Source: Enterobacter hormaechei subsp. xiangfangensis
GTDB lineage: Bacteria; Pseudomonadota; Gammaproteobacteria; Enterobacterales; Enterobacteriaceae
Assembly: GCF_001729785.1 (NCBI RefSeq)
Contig: NZ_CP017183.1
Coordinates: 2,852,001-2,916,000, forward strand
Direction of reading: 5' to 3'
Length of the DNA: 64,000 bases
The notes below the pieces were generated by a model. The model saw nothing but the letters and a program-made list of their open reading frames with translations. It ran no database searches and was not told where the DNA came from. Below are positions 52,511-60,615 of this stretch, one piece after another; positions within the stretch are counted from its first letter, which is position 1; each line of letters opens with the position of its first letter. The position numbers were made by a program, and so were the translations under genes.

Positions 52511-52699
52511 GGGATACCCCTAAAGCGCTATCAACATGACGGCACATAGTGATAGTTTATGCGGGCTGGATTCCTCTTAAACAGGCCGCCACTCTGCATG
52601 CAGCCGATGAGGAGTGTCATACTGCTTAACAGAGTATGTTGGCATGCTAACAGCCCCTGACCTTTCCATTTTGTTCACGTGCGAGTAACGAGCAAAGCG

Positions 52700-53497
52700 A
52701 TGATTAAGTGGCCCTGGAAAACGAACGACGCTGGTCGAAATATGGCGCTCCCCTGGGATGAGGCTCTGGCGATCCCCGTGCTGGCGAATCTCTTGCCTGA
52801 AGAGCAATCAAAGCTGATTCAGCTGGCCGAGCGTTTTTTACAGCAAAAACGGCTGGTACCGCTACAGGGCTTCGAACTGGATCCGCTTAAAAATTCGCGC
52901 ATCGCCCTGCTCTTCTGCTTGCCGGTGCTGGAGCTGGGTATCGAATGGCTGGATGGCTTCCACGAAGTGCTGATCTACCCGGCGCCGTTCATCGTCGATG
53001 ATGAGTGGGAGGATGACATCGGGCTCGTGCACAACCAGCGTATGGTGCAGTCCGGGCAGAGCTGGCAGCAAGGGCCAATCATCCTCAACTGGCTGGATAT
53101 TCAAGACTCGTTCGATGCCTCGGGCTTCAACCTGATCATTCACGAAGTGGCGCATAAGCTGGATACCCGTAACGGCGATCGCGCCAGCGGCGTGCCGCTG
53201 ATCCCGCTGCGTGAAGTCGCGGGATGGGAGCACGACCTGCACGCGGCGATGGAAAACATTCAGGATGAGATCGACCTGGTGGGTGAAAGCGCGGCCAGCA
53301 TTGATGCCTACGCCGCGACCGATCCCGCCGAGTGCTTTGCGGTGCTGTCCGAGTATTTCTTTAGCGCACCTGAGCTTTTTGCCCCGCGCTTCCCGGCGCT
53401 ATGGCAGCGTTTTTGCCAGTTTTATCAGCAGGATCCACTCCAGCGTCTGCGGCAAAGTGAGGACGCAGCCAGCACATCCTCTCATCCGTTCCACTAA
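52700..53497 (+). CDS. mtfA: Zinc peptidase / Mlc titration factor MtfA
   Basis: 265 residues, exactly the length of E. coli MtfA (YeeI). It binds the glucose-PTS repressor Mlc, thereby derepressing ptsG, and is itself a zinc aminopeptidase-like enzyme. The zinc site HEVAH is in [19 protein letters not shown], with a downstream glutamate in [14 protein letters not shown]. The ATG at 52700 begins MIKWPWK, as in E. coli; an in-frame start at 52679 adds seven residues. In E. coli the next gene is a tRNA-Asn; here the aerobactin genes lie between. Confidence 0.95.
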   Translation: MIKWPWKTNDAGRNMALPWDEALAIPVLANLLPEEQSKLIQLAERFLQQKRLVPLQGFELDPLKNSRIALLFCLPVLELGIEWLDGFHEVLIYPAPFIVDDEWEDDIGLVHNQRMVQSGQSWQQGPIILNWLDIQDSFDASGFNLIIHEVAHKLDTRNGDRASGVPLIPLREVAGWEHDLHAAMENIQDEIDLVGESAASIDAYAATDPAECFAVLSEYFFSAPELFAPRFPALWQRFCQFYQQDPLQRLRQSEDAASTSSHPFH

Positions 53498-53500
53498 TGT

Positions 53501-54700
53501 TTAAGGGGTACGATCGGTCGATCGTACCCACACGCTCACCGCGAGAAACAGCAGCGCCATTCCCCATGCGGCAGTAATCAAAAACTGCTCACCGTAAAAG
53601 CGCGTCACCACGGGTACCAGCAGCGCGCTGGCCCCGTAGCCCAGCGTATGGCTGGTGGCGATCACCCCTGCGCCTTTGCCCGTCGTCAGCCGATCGTTGA
53701 GCAAAAGCTGGTATCCCGGCGTTGCCATGGCGGCCCCCAGCGAAGTGATGACAATGCCCACATAGAACAGGGCTAAACTGGCGAGAGACATCAGCCCAAG
53801 ACCCGCCACCATCAGCACTGCGGCAATTAAGAGTAAAACTCTCGGGGTAAAATGCTGCGGGCGTACCACCAGAAACTGCGCCGCCAGGGTCGCCAGGGCG
53901 GCCAGACTCAGCAATAGCGCGACATGATGGCTGATTTGCACGACATCGCCATTGAATAACGGATGAAGATGCGGCGATAAGCCAAGCTGCATCAGGCTGA
54001 CCAGCGCTGCCAGCAGCAGCGCCAGCACCAGGAAAGGCAGCATGGAGGCCTGTAACCGCGTCGACTGGTGCGCCACCGGCGGCAGCGGGGGATCGGCGGC
54101 TTCGCGCAGCACCAGCAGCAGCGCGATCAACGGCGCCAGCGCCATCAGCCAGAGCGGTGCGACCGGGCTGACGCCGAGCATCAGCGCGGCAAGAGGCGGT
54201 CCCAGCAGACGCCCGCAGCTCAGGCCAGAGCTTATCGTCGCCAGCGCCGCCATCCTTTTATCCAACCCCGCGCGTTGAATGGCCCACGTCTGGGCCGCAG
54301 GCACCAGCCCTGATACCGTCAGGCCGTACAGCATGCGCGACAGAACCAGGCCCGCCATTCCCCAGAGGGCATTCAGCGCGCCGTTCGCCATCGCCCAGAC
54401 TACCAGCGCCATCACGACGAAGCTCGCCAGGTAGCCGCCCAGCGAGGCCAGCATAACGATCTTACAGCCGTGCCGCTCGCTCTGGCGTCCCCACCAGGGC
54501 GATGCGGGTAAAAAGAGCATCGAGCCGAACATCAACAGCCCGGCCCAGACGGAGAGCGACAATCCGGTCAGGGAGACCAGCTGCGGCAGCATGACCAGCA
54601 AACCGTTTTGTCCAATACCTAATAAACCGGCGCCCAGTGCCAGGGACCAGTTAGCTTTCGGGGCCACAACGTCAGTGAGATTCTCGGTACGGGTGCGCAT
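53501..54700 (-). CDS. shiF: MFS transporter ShiF of the aerobactin locus
   Basis: 399-residue major facilitator with about 12 membrane spans. It corresponds to ShiF, which lies directly upstream of and divergent from iucA in aerobactin islands (SHI-2, pColV type) and is thought to take part in siderophore export. The N-terminus is ANWSLALGAGLLGIGQNGLLV and the A-type loop is WWGRQSERHGCKIV. No good ribosome-binding site precedes the ATG at 54700, so the start is less certain. Its 3' end is three bases from the mtfA stop and contains a perfect palindrome. Confidence 0.85.
   Translation of the reverse strand: MRTRTENLTDVVAPKANWSLALGAGLLGIGQNGLLVMLPQLVSLTGLSLSVWAGLLMFGSMLFLPASPWWGRQSERHGCKIVMLASLGGYLASFVVMALVVWAMANGALNALWGMAGLVLSRMLYGLTVSGLVPAAQTWAIQRAGLDKRMAALATISSGLSCGRLLGPPLAALMLGVSPVAPLWLMALAPLIALLLVLREAADPPLPPVAHQSTRLQASMLPFLVLALLLAALVSLMQLGLSPHLHPLFNGDVVQISHHVALLLSLAALATLAAQFLVVRPQHFTPRVLLLIAAVLMVAGLGLMSLASLALFYVGIVITSLGAAMATPGYQLLLNDRLTTGKGAGVIATSHTLGYGASALLVPVVTRFYGEQFLITAAWGMALLFLAVSVWVRSTDRTP
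53506..53529. repeat. Perfect 24-base palindrome at the mtfA-shiF junction
   Basis: GGGTACGATCG, GT, CGATCGTACCC: 11-base arms with a 2-base centre, within the last codons of shiF and 9 bases after the mtfA stop. It could end both converging messages or mark the edge of the inserted locus. Confidence 0.6.
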
Positions 54701-54772
54701 AAAATTGTGAAGATAATGTCAATAAATGTGTGGAAATTATGAAGTTTATGAAAACAAATATTGCAAAAATAG

Positions 54773-54817
54773 TTGCCACTGTAAACAGAATGAATATCAT
54801 AACGAGAATTATTATCA
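54773..54817 (+). promoter_or_regulatory. iuc promoter with Fur box
   Basis: TTGCCA (54773-54778), 16 bases, TATCAT (54795-54800). The 15-base stretch 54803-54817 (CGAGAATTATTATCA) matches the Fur 7-1-7 consensus TGATAATNATTATCA closely. The box covers the expected start point, so iron-loaded Fur would block transcription. Confidence 0.75.
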
Positions 54818-54838
54818 GTCATGGAATGAGGTACAACT

Positions 54839-56581
54839 ATGCGTACTCTGCTCCGCTCCGCCGGTACAGATGTTGCGGCCCAGTGTTTTTTGAACGCGCT
54901 GCTGCGCGAAACGAAGGACTGGCACTATCTTCCCGCAACCCGTGCGGATGAGTTATCACTGATTCATATCCCGCTCTCCCCAACCCAGGCCATTCGGGTT
55001 CCGGTACGCTATTTCTCCCCCACACAGCATCACCAGTATCTTTTCCCGGCAACGCTGATTCAGGCCGACAGCGACGGCGGTGACACGGTCACATTCCTTC
55101 AACTGATTGATTTAATTATTGAAAAAGAGACGGTTAAAGGCGCTCTGGATGCCGATACGCTGGCTCGCTTTAAGCAGCGCGTCCTGGAAAGCCATACACA
55201 CACCTGGCAGGCCATTGATTTACGCCACAACTGGGCAAACCTGCGCGATAAGCCGCTGACCTTTGCCGAAGCGGAACAGGCGCTGCTGGTCGGCCATGCT
55301 TTTCATCCTGCCCCAAAGTCGCACGAGCCGTTTAACGAGGCCGAGGCGCGTCGCTATCTGCCGGATTTCGCCTCCCGCTTCCCGCTGCGCTGGTTTGCGG
55401 TTGAGCATGAGCTGATTACCGGCGACAGCCTGAATGTCTCCCTGCGGGAACGTCTGCTGCGCTTTGCAGCGCAGAGCGCGCCGGCTCTTCTCGGTCACTT
55501 CACCGACACCTGCTGGCTACTGCCGATGCACCCGTGGCAGGCCGACTATCTGCTGGAGCAGGACTGGTGCCAGCGTCTGGTAGAAAAAGGCGCCCTGCGC
55601 GATCTGGGCGAAGCCGGTGCGCCATGGCTACCCACCAGCTCTTCCCGCTCGCTGTACAGTGAAACCAACAGCGACATGATTAAGTTTTCCCTGAGCGTGC
55701 GCCTAACCAACTCCGTGCGCACGCTGTCGGTGAAAGAGGTTAAGCGCGGCATGCGCCTGGCGCGGCTGGCGAAAACGGCACGCTGGCAAGGGCTCCAGGC
55801 GCGCTACCCGACCATGCGCGTGATGCAGGAGGACGGCTGGGCGGGGCTGCGCGATGAGCACGGCGTCATTCAGGAAGAGAGCCTGATGGCCCTGCGCGTC
55901 AATCTGCTGTTCGATACCCCTGAAACGCAAACCAACGTGCTGGTGAGCCTGACCCAGGCCGCGCCGGACGGCGGCGACAGTCTGCTCGCCGCGGCGGTGC
56001 GTCGTCTGAGCCAGCGTCTGGACTTACCCCTCGCCCAGGCCGCGCGCTGCTGGCTGGATGCCTACTGCGACCGCGTATTGCTTCCGCTGTTCAGCGCCGA
56101 GGCGGACTACGGTCTGGTCCTGCTGGCGCACCAGCAAAATATCCTCGTTGAGATGCAGCAGGATTTCCCCGTTGGACTGATCTACCGTGACTGCCAGGGC
56201 AGCGCCTGGACCGAAGGGGCCGACGCGTGGCTGAATGAGGCAGGTGAAACCGAAGTTGAAAACCGCTTCGGTGAGAGCCAGCTGCTGCGCTACTTCCCTT
56301 ATTACCTGCTGCTGAACTCTACCCTTGCCGTCACCGCCGCGCTCGCCGCTGCCGGTTTCGACAGCGAAGAGAACCTGATGTCCCGCGTGCGTGACGCGCT
56401 GGCCGAACTGCGCACGACGGCGAAGCAGACCCGCTGCCTTGATTATGTGCTCGACAGCCCGACCTGGAACTGTAAAGGCAACTTCTTCTGCTATCTGCAC
56501 GATCGCAACGAAAACACCATCGTCGATCCGGCGGTGATCTATTTCGACTTCAGCAACCCGTTTTATAAGGAGAAGGCGTGA
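54839..56581 (+). CDS. iucA: Aerobactin synthetase subunit IucA
   Basis: NIS-type siderophore synthetase that joins N6-acetyl-N6-hydroxylysine to citrate in the first condensation. It is 580 residues (pColV IucA about 574). The NIS ATP/citrate site is visible as GHAFHPAPKSHEPF, LPMHPWQADYLL and TSSSRSLYSETNSDMIKFSL, quoted in part as TSSSRSLYSE. The C-terminal ferric-reductase-like helix bundle follows. It is the first gene of iucABCD-iutA, behind the Fur-box promoter, and its stop shares a base with the iucB ATG. Confidence 0.95.
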   Translation: MRTLLRSAGTDVAAQCFLNALLRETKDWHYLPATRADELSLIHIPLSPTQAIRVPVRYFSPTQHHQYLFPATLIQADSDGGDTVTFLQLIDLIIEKETVKGALDADTLARFKQRVLESHTHTWQAIDLRHNWANLRDKPLTFAEAEQALLVGHAFHPAPKSHEPFNEAEARRYLPDFASRFPLRWFAVEHELITGDSLNVSLRERLLRFAAQSAPALLGHFTDTCWLLPMHPWQADYLLEQDWCQRLVEKGALRDLGEAGAPWLPTSSSRSLYSETNSDMIKFSLSVRLTNSVRTLSVKEVKRGMRLARLAKTARWQGLQARYPTMRVMQEDGWAGLRDEHGVIQEESLMALRVNLLFDTPETQTNVLVSLTQAAPDGGDSLLAAAVRRLSQRLDLPLAQAARCWLDAYCDRVLLPLFSAEADYGLVLLAHQQNILVEMQQDFPVGLIYRDCQGSAWTEGADAWLNEAGETEVENRFGESQLLRYFPYYLLLNSTLAVTAALAAAGFDSEENLMSRVRDALAELRTTAKQTRCLDYVLDSPTWNCKGNFFCYLHDRNENTIVDPAVIYFDFSNPFYKEKA

Positions 56582-57528
56582 TGGCAAACGCGAATATCGT
56601 CCATTCCGGCTACGGCTTTCGCTGCACGGTCACGGAACAAAACCTGCCGCTGACGCTGGGTCTCGACGGCAGCGCGGTTATGGAGCGGCTGATCGGGCTC
56701 CCGGACGGCTGGCTGGTGGACGCCCTCGACCAGCTGTTTGTTGCCGCGCCCGCCCTGACCGGCATTACCCTGCCGTGGGCAGCCTGGCAGGATGAACCTC
56801 AGGCGCAGGCGCTGTTTAGCCTCGTTCACGGAGATTATCTGGCGCGTGAAATTTTCTGGCAGCTGCCGCTGTGGCTGAAAGGCGAACGCCCGCAGGCGAG
56901 CGGCGGAATGCAGTTTGACGAAAGCCGTCAGCTGTACTTCCCGCTGCGCCCTCACCGCCCACAGGGCGAGGTGTATCGCCGTTACGATCCGCAGATTAAG
57001 CGCACCCTGAGCTTCCGCGTGGCGGACGTGGCGCTGGACGGCGAGCGTTTTACCCGCTGGATGAACACCCCACGCGTGAACGCTTTCTGGGAGATGGCCG
57101 GCCCGCAGGCCGAGCAGGAGAACTACCTGCGTCGCCAGCTCGACTCGACCTATTGCTATCCGGTGATCGGCTGCTTTGACGATCAGCCATTCGGCTATTT
57201 TGAACTCTACTGGGCGGCGGAAGACCGCATTGGCCGCCACTATCGCTGGCAGCCCTTTGACCGCGGGCTGCATATGCTGGTGGGCGAAGAGAACTGGCGC
57301 GGAGCGCAGTATATCCGCAGCTGGCTGCGCGGCCTGAGCCACTATCTGTATCTCGATGAACCGCGCACGGCGCGCATTGTGGCGGAACCGCGCTTCGACA
57401 ACCAGCGTCTGTTCCGCCATCTGGCGTCCGCCGGTTTCGACACGGTGAAAGAGTTCGACTTCCCGCACAAACGCTCCCGTCTCATCATGAGCGAGCGTCA
57501 TCGCTTCTTCCACGAGGTGGAACTGTGA
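56581..57528 (+). CDS. iucB: N6-hydroxylysine acetyltransferase IucB
   Basis: GNAT-type enzyme that acetylates N6-hydroxylysine with acetyl-CoA, the second step of aerobactin synthesis. It is 315 residues, as in pColV. The GNAT domain occupies the C-terminal half (LSFRVADV, FTRWMNTPRVNAFWE, GRHYRWQPFDRGLHMLVGEE, DEPRTARIVAEP). The ATG at 56581 gives MANANIVHSGYG, matching the family. A GTG one codon earlier is also possible after AAGGAG. It overlaps iucA and iucC. Confidence 0.95.
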   Translation: MANANIVHSGYGFRCTVTEQNLPLTLGLDGSAVMERLIGLPDGWLVDALDQLFVAAPALTGITLPWAAWQDEPQAQALFSLVHGDYLAREIFWQLPLWLKGERPQASGGMQFDESRQLYFPLRPHRPQGEVYRRYDPQIKRTLSFRVADVALDGERFTRWMNTPRVNAFWEMAGPQAEQENYLRRQLDSTYCYPVIGCFDDQPFGYFELYWAAEDRIGRHYRWQPFDRGLHMLVGEENWRGAQYIRSWLRGLSHYLYLDEPRTARIVAEPRFDNQRLFRHLASAGFDTVKEFDFPHKRSRLIMSERHRFFHEVEL

Positions 57529-59267
57529 ACGCGCTCTGGCAGAAAGTGAACCGCGAGATGGTGGCGAAGATCCTCGCCGAACTGGAATATGAACGCACCC
57601 TGCGCGCCGAGCCGGATTCGGCGGACTACTGGCGCATCAGTATGGGCAACGCGTGCTGGCAGTTTCGCGCCACGCGTGGGATCTGGGGCTGGCTGCATAT
57701 TGACCCTGATACCCTGACCACCACCAGCGGCGCGGCGGTCGAAGCGGAAAACGCGCTGCTGCAACTGGCCACCGTACTGGAGATGAGCGACGCGCAAACA
57801 GCGGAGCACATGGAAGATCTCTACGCCACGCTGCGGGGCGACATGCAGCTGTTGCAGGCGCGTGAAACGTTGGATGCCGATGCGCTGATCCACCTTGACC
57901 CGGACGAGCTACAGTGCCTGATGCGCGGTCACCCGAAGTTTATTTTCAACAAGGGACGCCGCGGCTGGGGGCTGGATGCCCTGCGCCTGTACGCGCCGGA
58001 ATATCGCGGGCGTTTTCGTCTGCACTGGGTCGCCGTGCAGCGCGATCGTCTGGTCTGGAGCAGCGACGCCGATTGCGATATTAACGCCCTGCTCTCCAGC
58101 GCCATGGACGATGCCGAGCGCGAGCGGTTCGACGCCCGCTGGCAGGAGCTGGATCTGGATGATAGCTGGCTGCCGGTGCCGCTGCACCCGTGGCAGTGGC
58201 AGCAAAAAATTGCCATTCATTTCCTGGCGCAGCTCGCACGCGGTGAAATGGTGGAGCTGGGTGAGTTCGGCGATGAGTATCTGGCGCAGCAGTCCCTGCG
58301 CACGCTGACCAACGCCAGCCGTCGCGCGCCGTATGACATCAAGCTGCCGCTGACCATCTACAACACCTCCTGCTATCGCGGTATTCCGGGCAAGTATATT
58401 GCCGCCGGTCCGCTGGCCTCGCGCTGGCTACAGCAGCAGTTTGCCAGCGATGCCACGCTGATTCGCTCCGGGGCGCAGGTGCTTGGCGAACCCGCTGCCG
58501 GATATCTGTCGCATCCGGGTTATGCCGCATTGCCTGAGGCGCCGTACCGCTATCAGGAGATGCTGGGGGTGATCTGGCGCGAGAACCCATCCTGCTATTT
58601 ACAGGATGGTGAACAGGCGGTGCTGATGGCGGCGCTGATGGAAACCGATAATCAGGGGCGCCCGCTGATTGACGCATGGATCAAACGCTCGGGGTTAACC
58701 GCTGACGCATGGCTGGAAAAGCTGTTTGAGGCGACGGTGATCCCCTTCTATCACCTGCTCTGTCGCTACGGGGTGGCGCTCATCGCCCACGGCCAGAACG
58801 TCACGCTGGTGATGAAAGATTACGTTCCGCAGCGCATTTTGCTGAAGGATTTCCAGGGCGATATGCGCCTGGTGGATGAAGATTTCCCGCAGGCGCAGAG
58901 CCTGCCGGAGCAGGTAAAAGCGGTGACGGCGCGCCTCAGCGCGGATTACATCATCCACGACCTGCAAACCGGCAACTTTGTCACGGTGCTGCGCTTTATA
59001 TCCCGCCTCACCCTGCAATGCGGCGTGAATGAAACCCGCTTCTATCAGATCCTGGCGCTGGTGTTACATCGTTATATGGCCGCCCATCCGGATCTTGCGG
59101 CGCGCTTCGCGAAGTTCGACCTGTTTAAGCCGCAGATTATTCGCGTGATCCTCAACCCGGTCAAACTGACCTTCTCTGAACACGACGGCGGCAGCCGCAT
59201 GCTGCCGAACTACGTCTGCGATCTTGATAACCCTCTTTTTCTGGCCTCCCGGGAGTCAGCGCAATGA
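57525..59267 (+). CDS. iucC: Aerobactin synthase IucC
   Basis: Second NIS synthetase, which adds the other hydroxamate arm to finish aerobactin. It is 580 residues, the pColV length. Conserved blocks are GHPKFIFNKGRRGWG, LPVPLHPWQWQQKIA, LPLTIYNTSCYRGIPGKYIA and HGQNVTLVMKDYVPQRILLK. It starts with GTG overlapping the iucB stop (GTGA), and ends by overlapping iucD (ATGA). Confidence 0.96.
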   Translation: MNALWQKVNREMVAKILAELEYERTLRAEPDSADYWRISMGNACWQFRATRGIWGWLHIDPDTLTTTSGAAVEAENALLQLATVLEMSDAQTAEHMEDLYATLRGDMQLLQARETLDADALIHLDPDELQCLMRGHPKFIFNKGRRGWGLDALRLYAPEYRGRFRLHWVAVQRDRLVWSSDADCDINALLSSAMDDAERERFDARWQELDLDDSWLPVPLHPWQWQQKIAIHFLAQLARGEMVELGEFGDEYLAQQSLRTLTNASRRAPYDIKLPLTIYNTSCYRGIPGKYIAAGPLASRWLQQQFASDATLIRSGAQVLGEPAAGYLSHPGYAALPEAPYRYQEMLGVIWRENPSCYLQDGEQAVLMAALMETDNQGRPLIDAWIKRSGLTADAWLEKLFEATVIPFYHLLCRYGVALIAHGQNVTLVMKDYVPQRILLKDFQGDMRLVDEDFPQAQSLPEQVKAVTARLSADYIIHDLQTGNFVTVLRFISRLTLQCGVNETRFYQILALVLHRYMAAHPDLAARFAKFDLFKPQIIRVILNPVKLTFSEHDGGSRMLPNYVCDLDNPLFLASRESAQ

Positions 59268-60589
59268 AAACCTATGATTTCATCGGCATTGGTATCGGTC
59301 CGTTCAACCTCAGTATTGCCGCGCTGGCGGAGGGGCTGGACGGTTTTAGCTCGCTGTTTCTTGAACGCAAGCCGCACTTCTCCTGGCACCCGGGGATGAT
59401 GGTGCCGGACTGCCATATGCAGACCAGCTTCCTGAAGGATCTGGTCAGCGCCGTAGAGCCAACCAACCGCCACAGCTTCCTGAACTACCTGGTACAGCGC
59501 AAAAAGTTCTACCGTTTCCTCACCACCGAGCAGCGCACCGTGTCGCGCGAGGAGTTTGCCGACTACCTGTGCTGGGCGGCGGATAACCTCACCAACCTGG
59601 CCTTCAGCCAGCAGGTACAGCAGGTCAGCTTTGATGAGCAAAACGGCCTGTTTGAGATCGTGACCCAGCGGGATCGCTTCCTGGCGCGGCACGTCTGCGT
59701 GGGGATTGGGAAGCAGATCAATCTGCCAGACTGCGTCACCGCGCAGGACGATACCTGCTTCCACGCCAGCGAAATGATGCTGCGCACGCCGGATTTAGCG
59801 GGCAAGCGCGTCACCGTCGTCGGCGGCGGCCAGAGCGGTGCGGATCTGTTCCTGAATATCTTCCGTGGGGAATGGGGCCAGCCGCTGAGCCTCAACTGGG
59901 TGTCGCGCCGCAACAACTACAACGCGCTGGATGAAGCCGCGTTTGCTAACGAGTATTTCACGCCAGAGTATGTGGACAGCTTCTCGACCCTCGGTGACGA
60001 CGCCCGACGTCAGATGTTGCAGGAGCAGAAAATGACCTCCGACGGGATCACCACCGAGTCCCTGCTGGCGATTTACCGCGCCATGTACCACCGTTTCGAA
60101 GTGCTGCGTGAAAAACCCTGGGCGCACCTGATGCCGTCCCGCTCGGTGACGGCGCTGACGCGCCAGGAAACCGGACCTCGCCTCAGCATCCAGCATCACC
60201 TGGACGGCGGGCGCGAACAGCTTGAAAGCGACGTGGTGATTTTCGCCACCGGCTACCGCGCCGTGCAGCCTGCTTTTCTCGTCCCGCTCTCTTCCCGACT
60301 GCGTCTGGATGAGGATGAAGCCTTCTGCATCAACAACGATTTTACCCTTGAATGGGACGGCCCGCAGAGCAACCGCCTGTTTGCCGTGAATGCCGGGATG
60401 CACCGTCTCGGTATTGCCGAACCCCAGCTCAGCCTGATGGCCTGGCGCGCGGCGCGAATTTTGAATCGCGCTCACGATGACGAGCCGTTTGAGCTGGCAA
60501 CCACCCCCGGCGTGATCCACTGGCGGAGCACCACCAGCCCGGAGAGCAGCCAGGTTTTTAAATCATTAATAAAGACCACCGAGTACTGA
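59264..60589 (+). CDS. iucD: L-lysine N6-monooxygenase IucD
   Basis: FAD- and NADPH-dependent enzyme that hydroxylates the side-chain nitrogen of lysine, the committed step of aerobactin synthesis. It is 441 residues (pColV about 445 by recollection). Motifs: FAD-binding GIGIGPFNLSIAALAE at the N-terminus, NADPH-binding VVGGGQSGADLFLN near 190, and the late VVIFATGYR. Confidence 0.96.
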   Translation: MKTYDFIGIGIGPFNLSIAALAEGLDGFSSLFLERKPHFSWHPGMMVPDCHMQTSFLKDLVSAVEPTNRHSFLNYLVQRKKFYRFLTTEQRTVSREEFADYLCWAADNLTNLAFSQQVQQVSFDEQNGLFEIVTQRDRFLARHVCVGIGKQINLPDCVTAQDDTCFHASEMMLRTPDLAGKRVTVVGGGQSGADLFLNIFRGEWGQPLSLNWVSRRNNYNALDEAAFANEYFTPEYVDSFSTLGDDARRQMLQEQKMTSDGITTESLLAIYRAMYHRFEVLREKPWAHLMPSRSVTALTRQETGPRLSIQHHLDGGREQLESDVVIFATGYRAVQPAFLVPLSSRLRLDEDEAFCINNDFTLEWDGPQSNRLFAVNAGMHRLGIAEPQLSLMAWRAARILNRAHDDEPFELATTPGVIHWRSTTSPESSQVFKSLIKTTEY

Positions 60590-60615
60590 CACACACATTC
60601 AGGATCAACATAACA

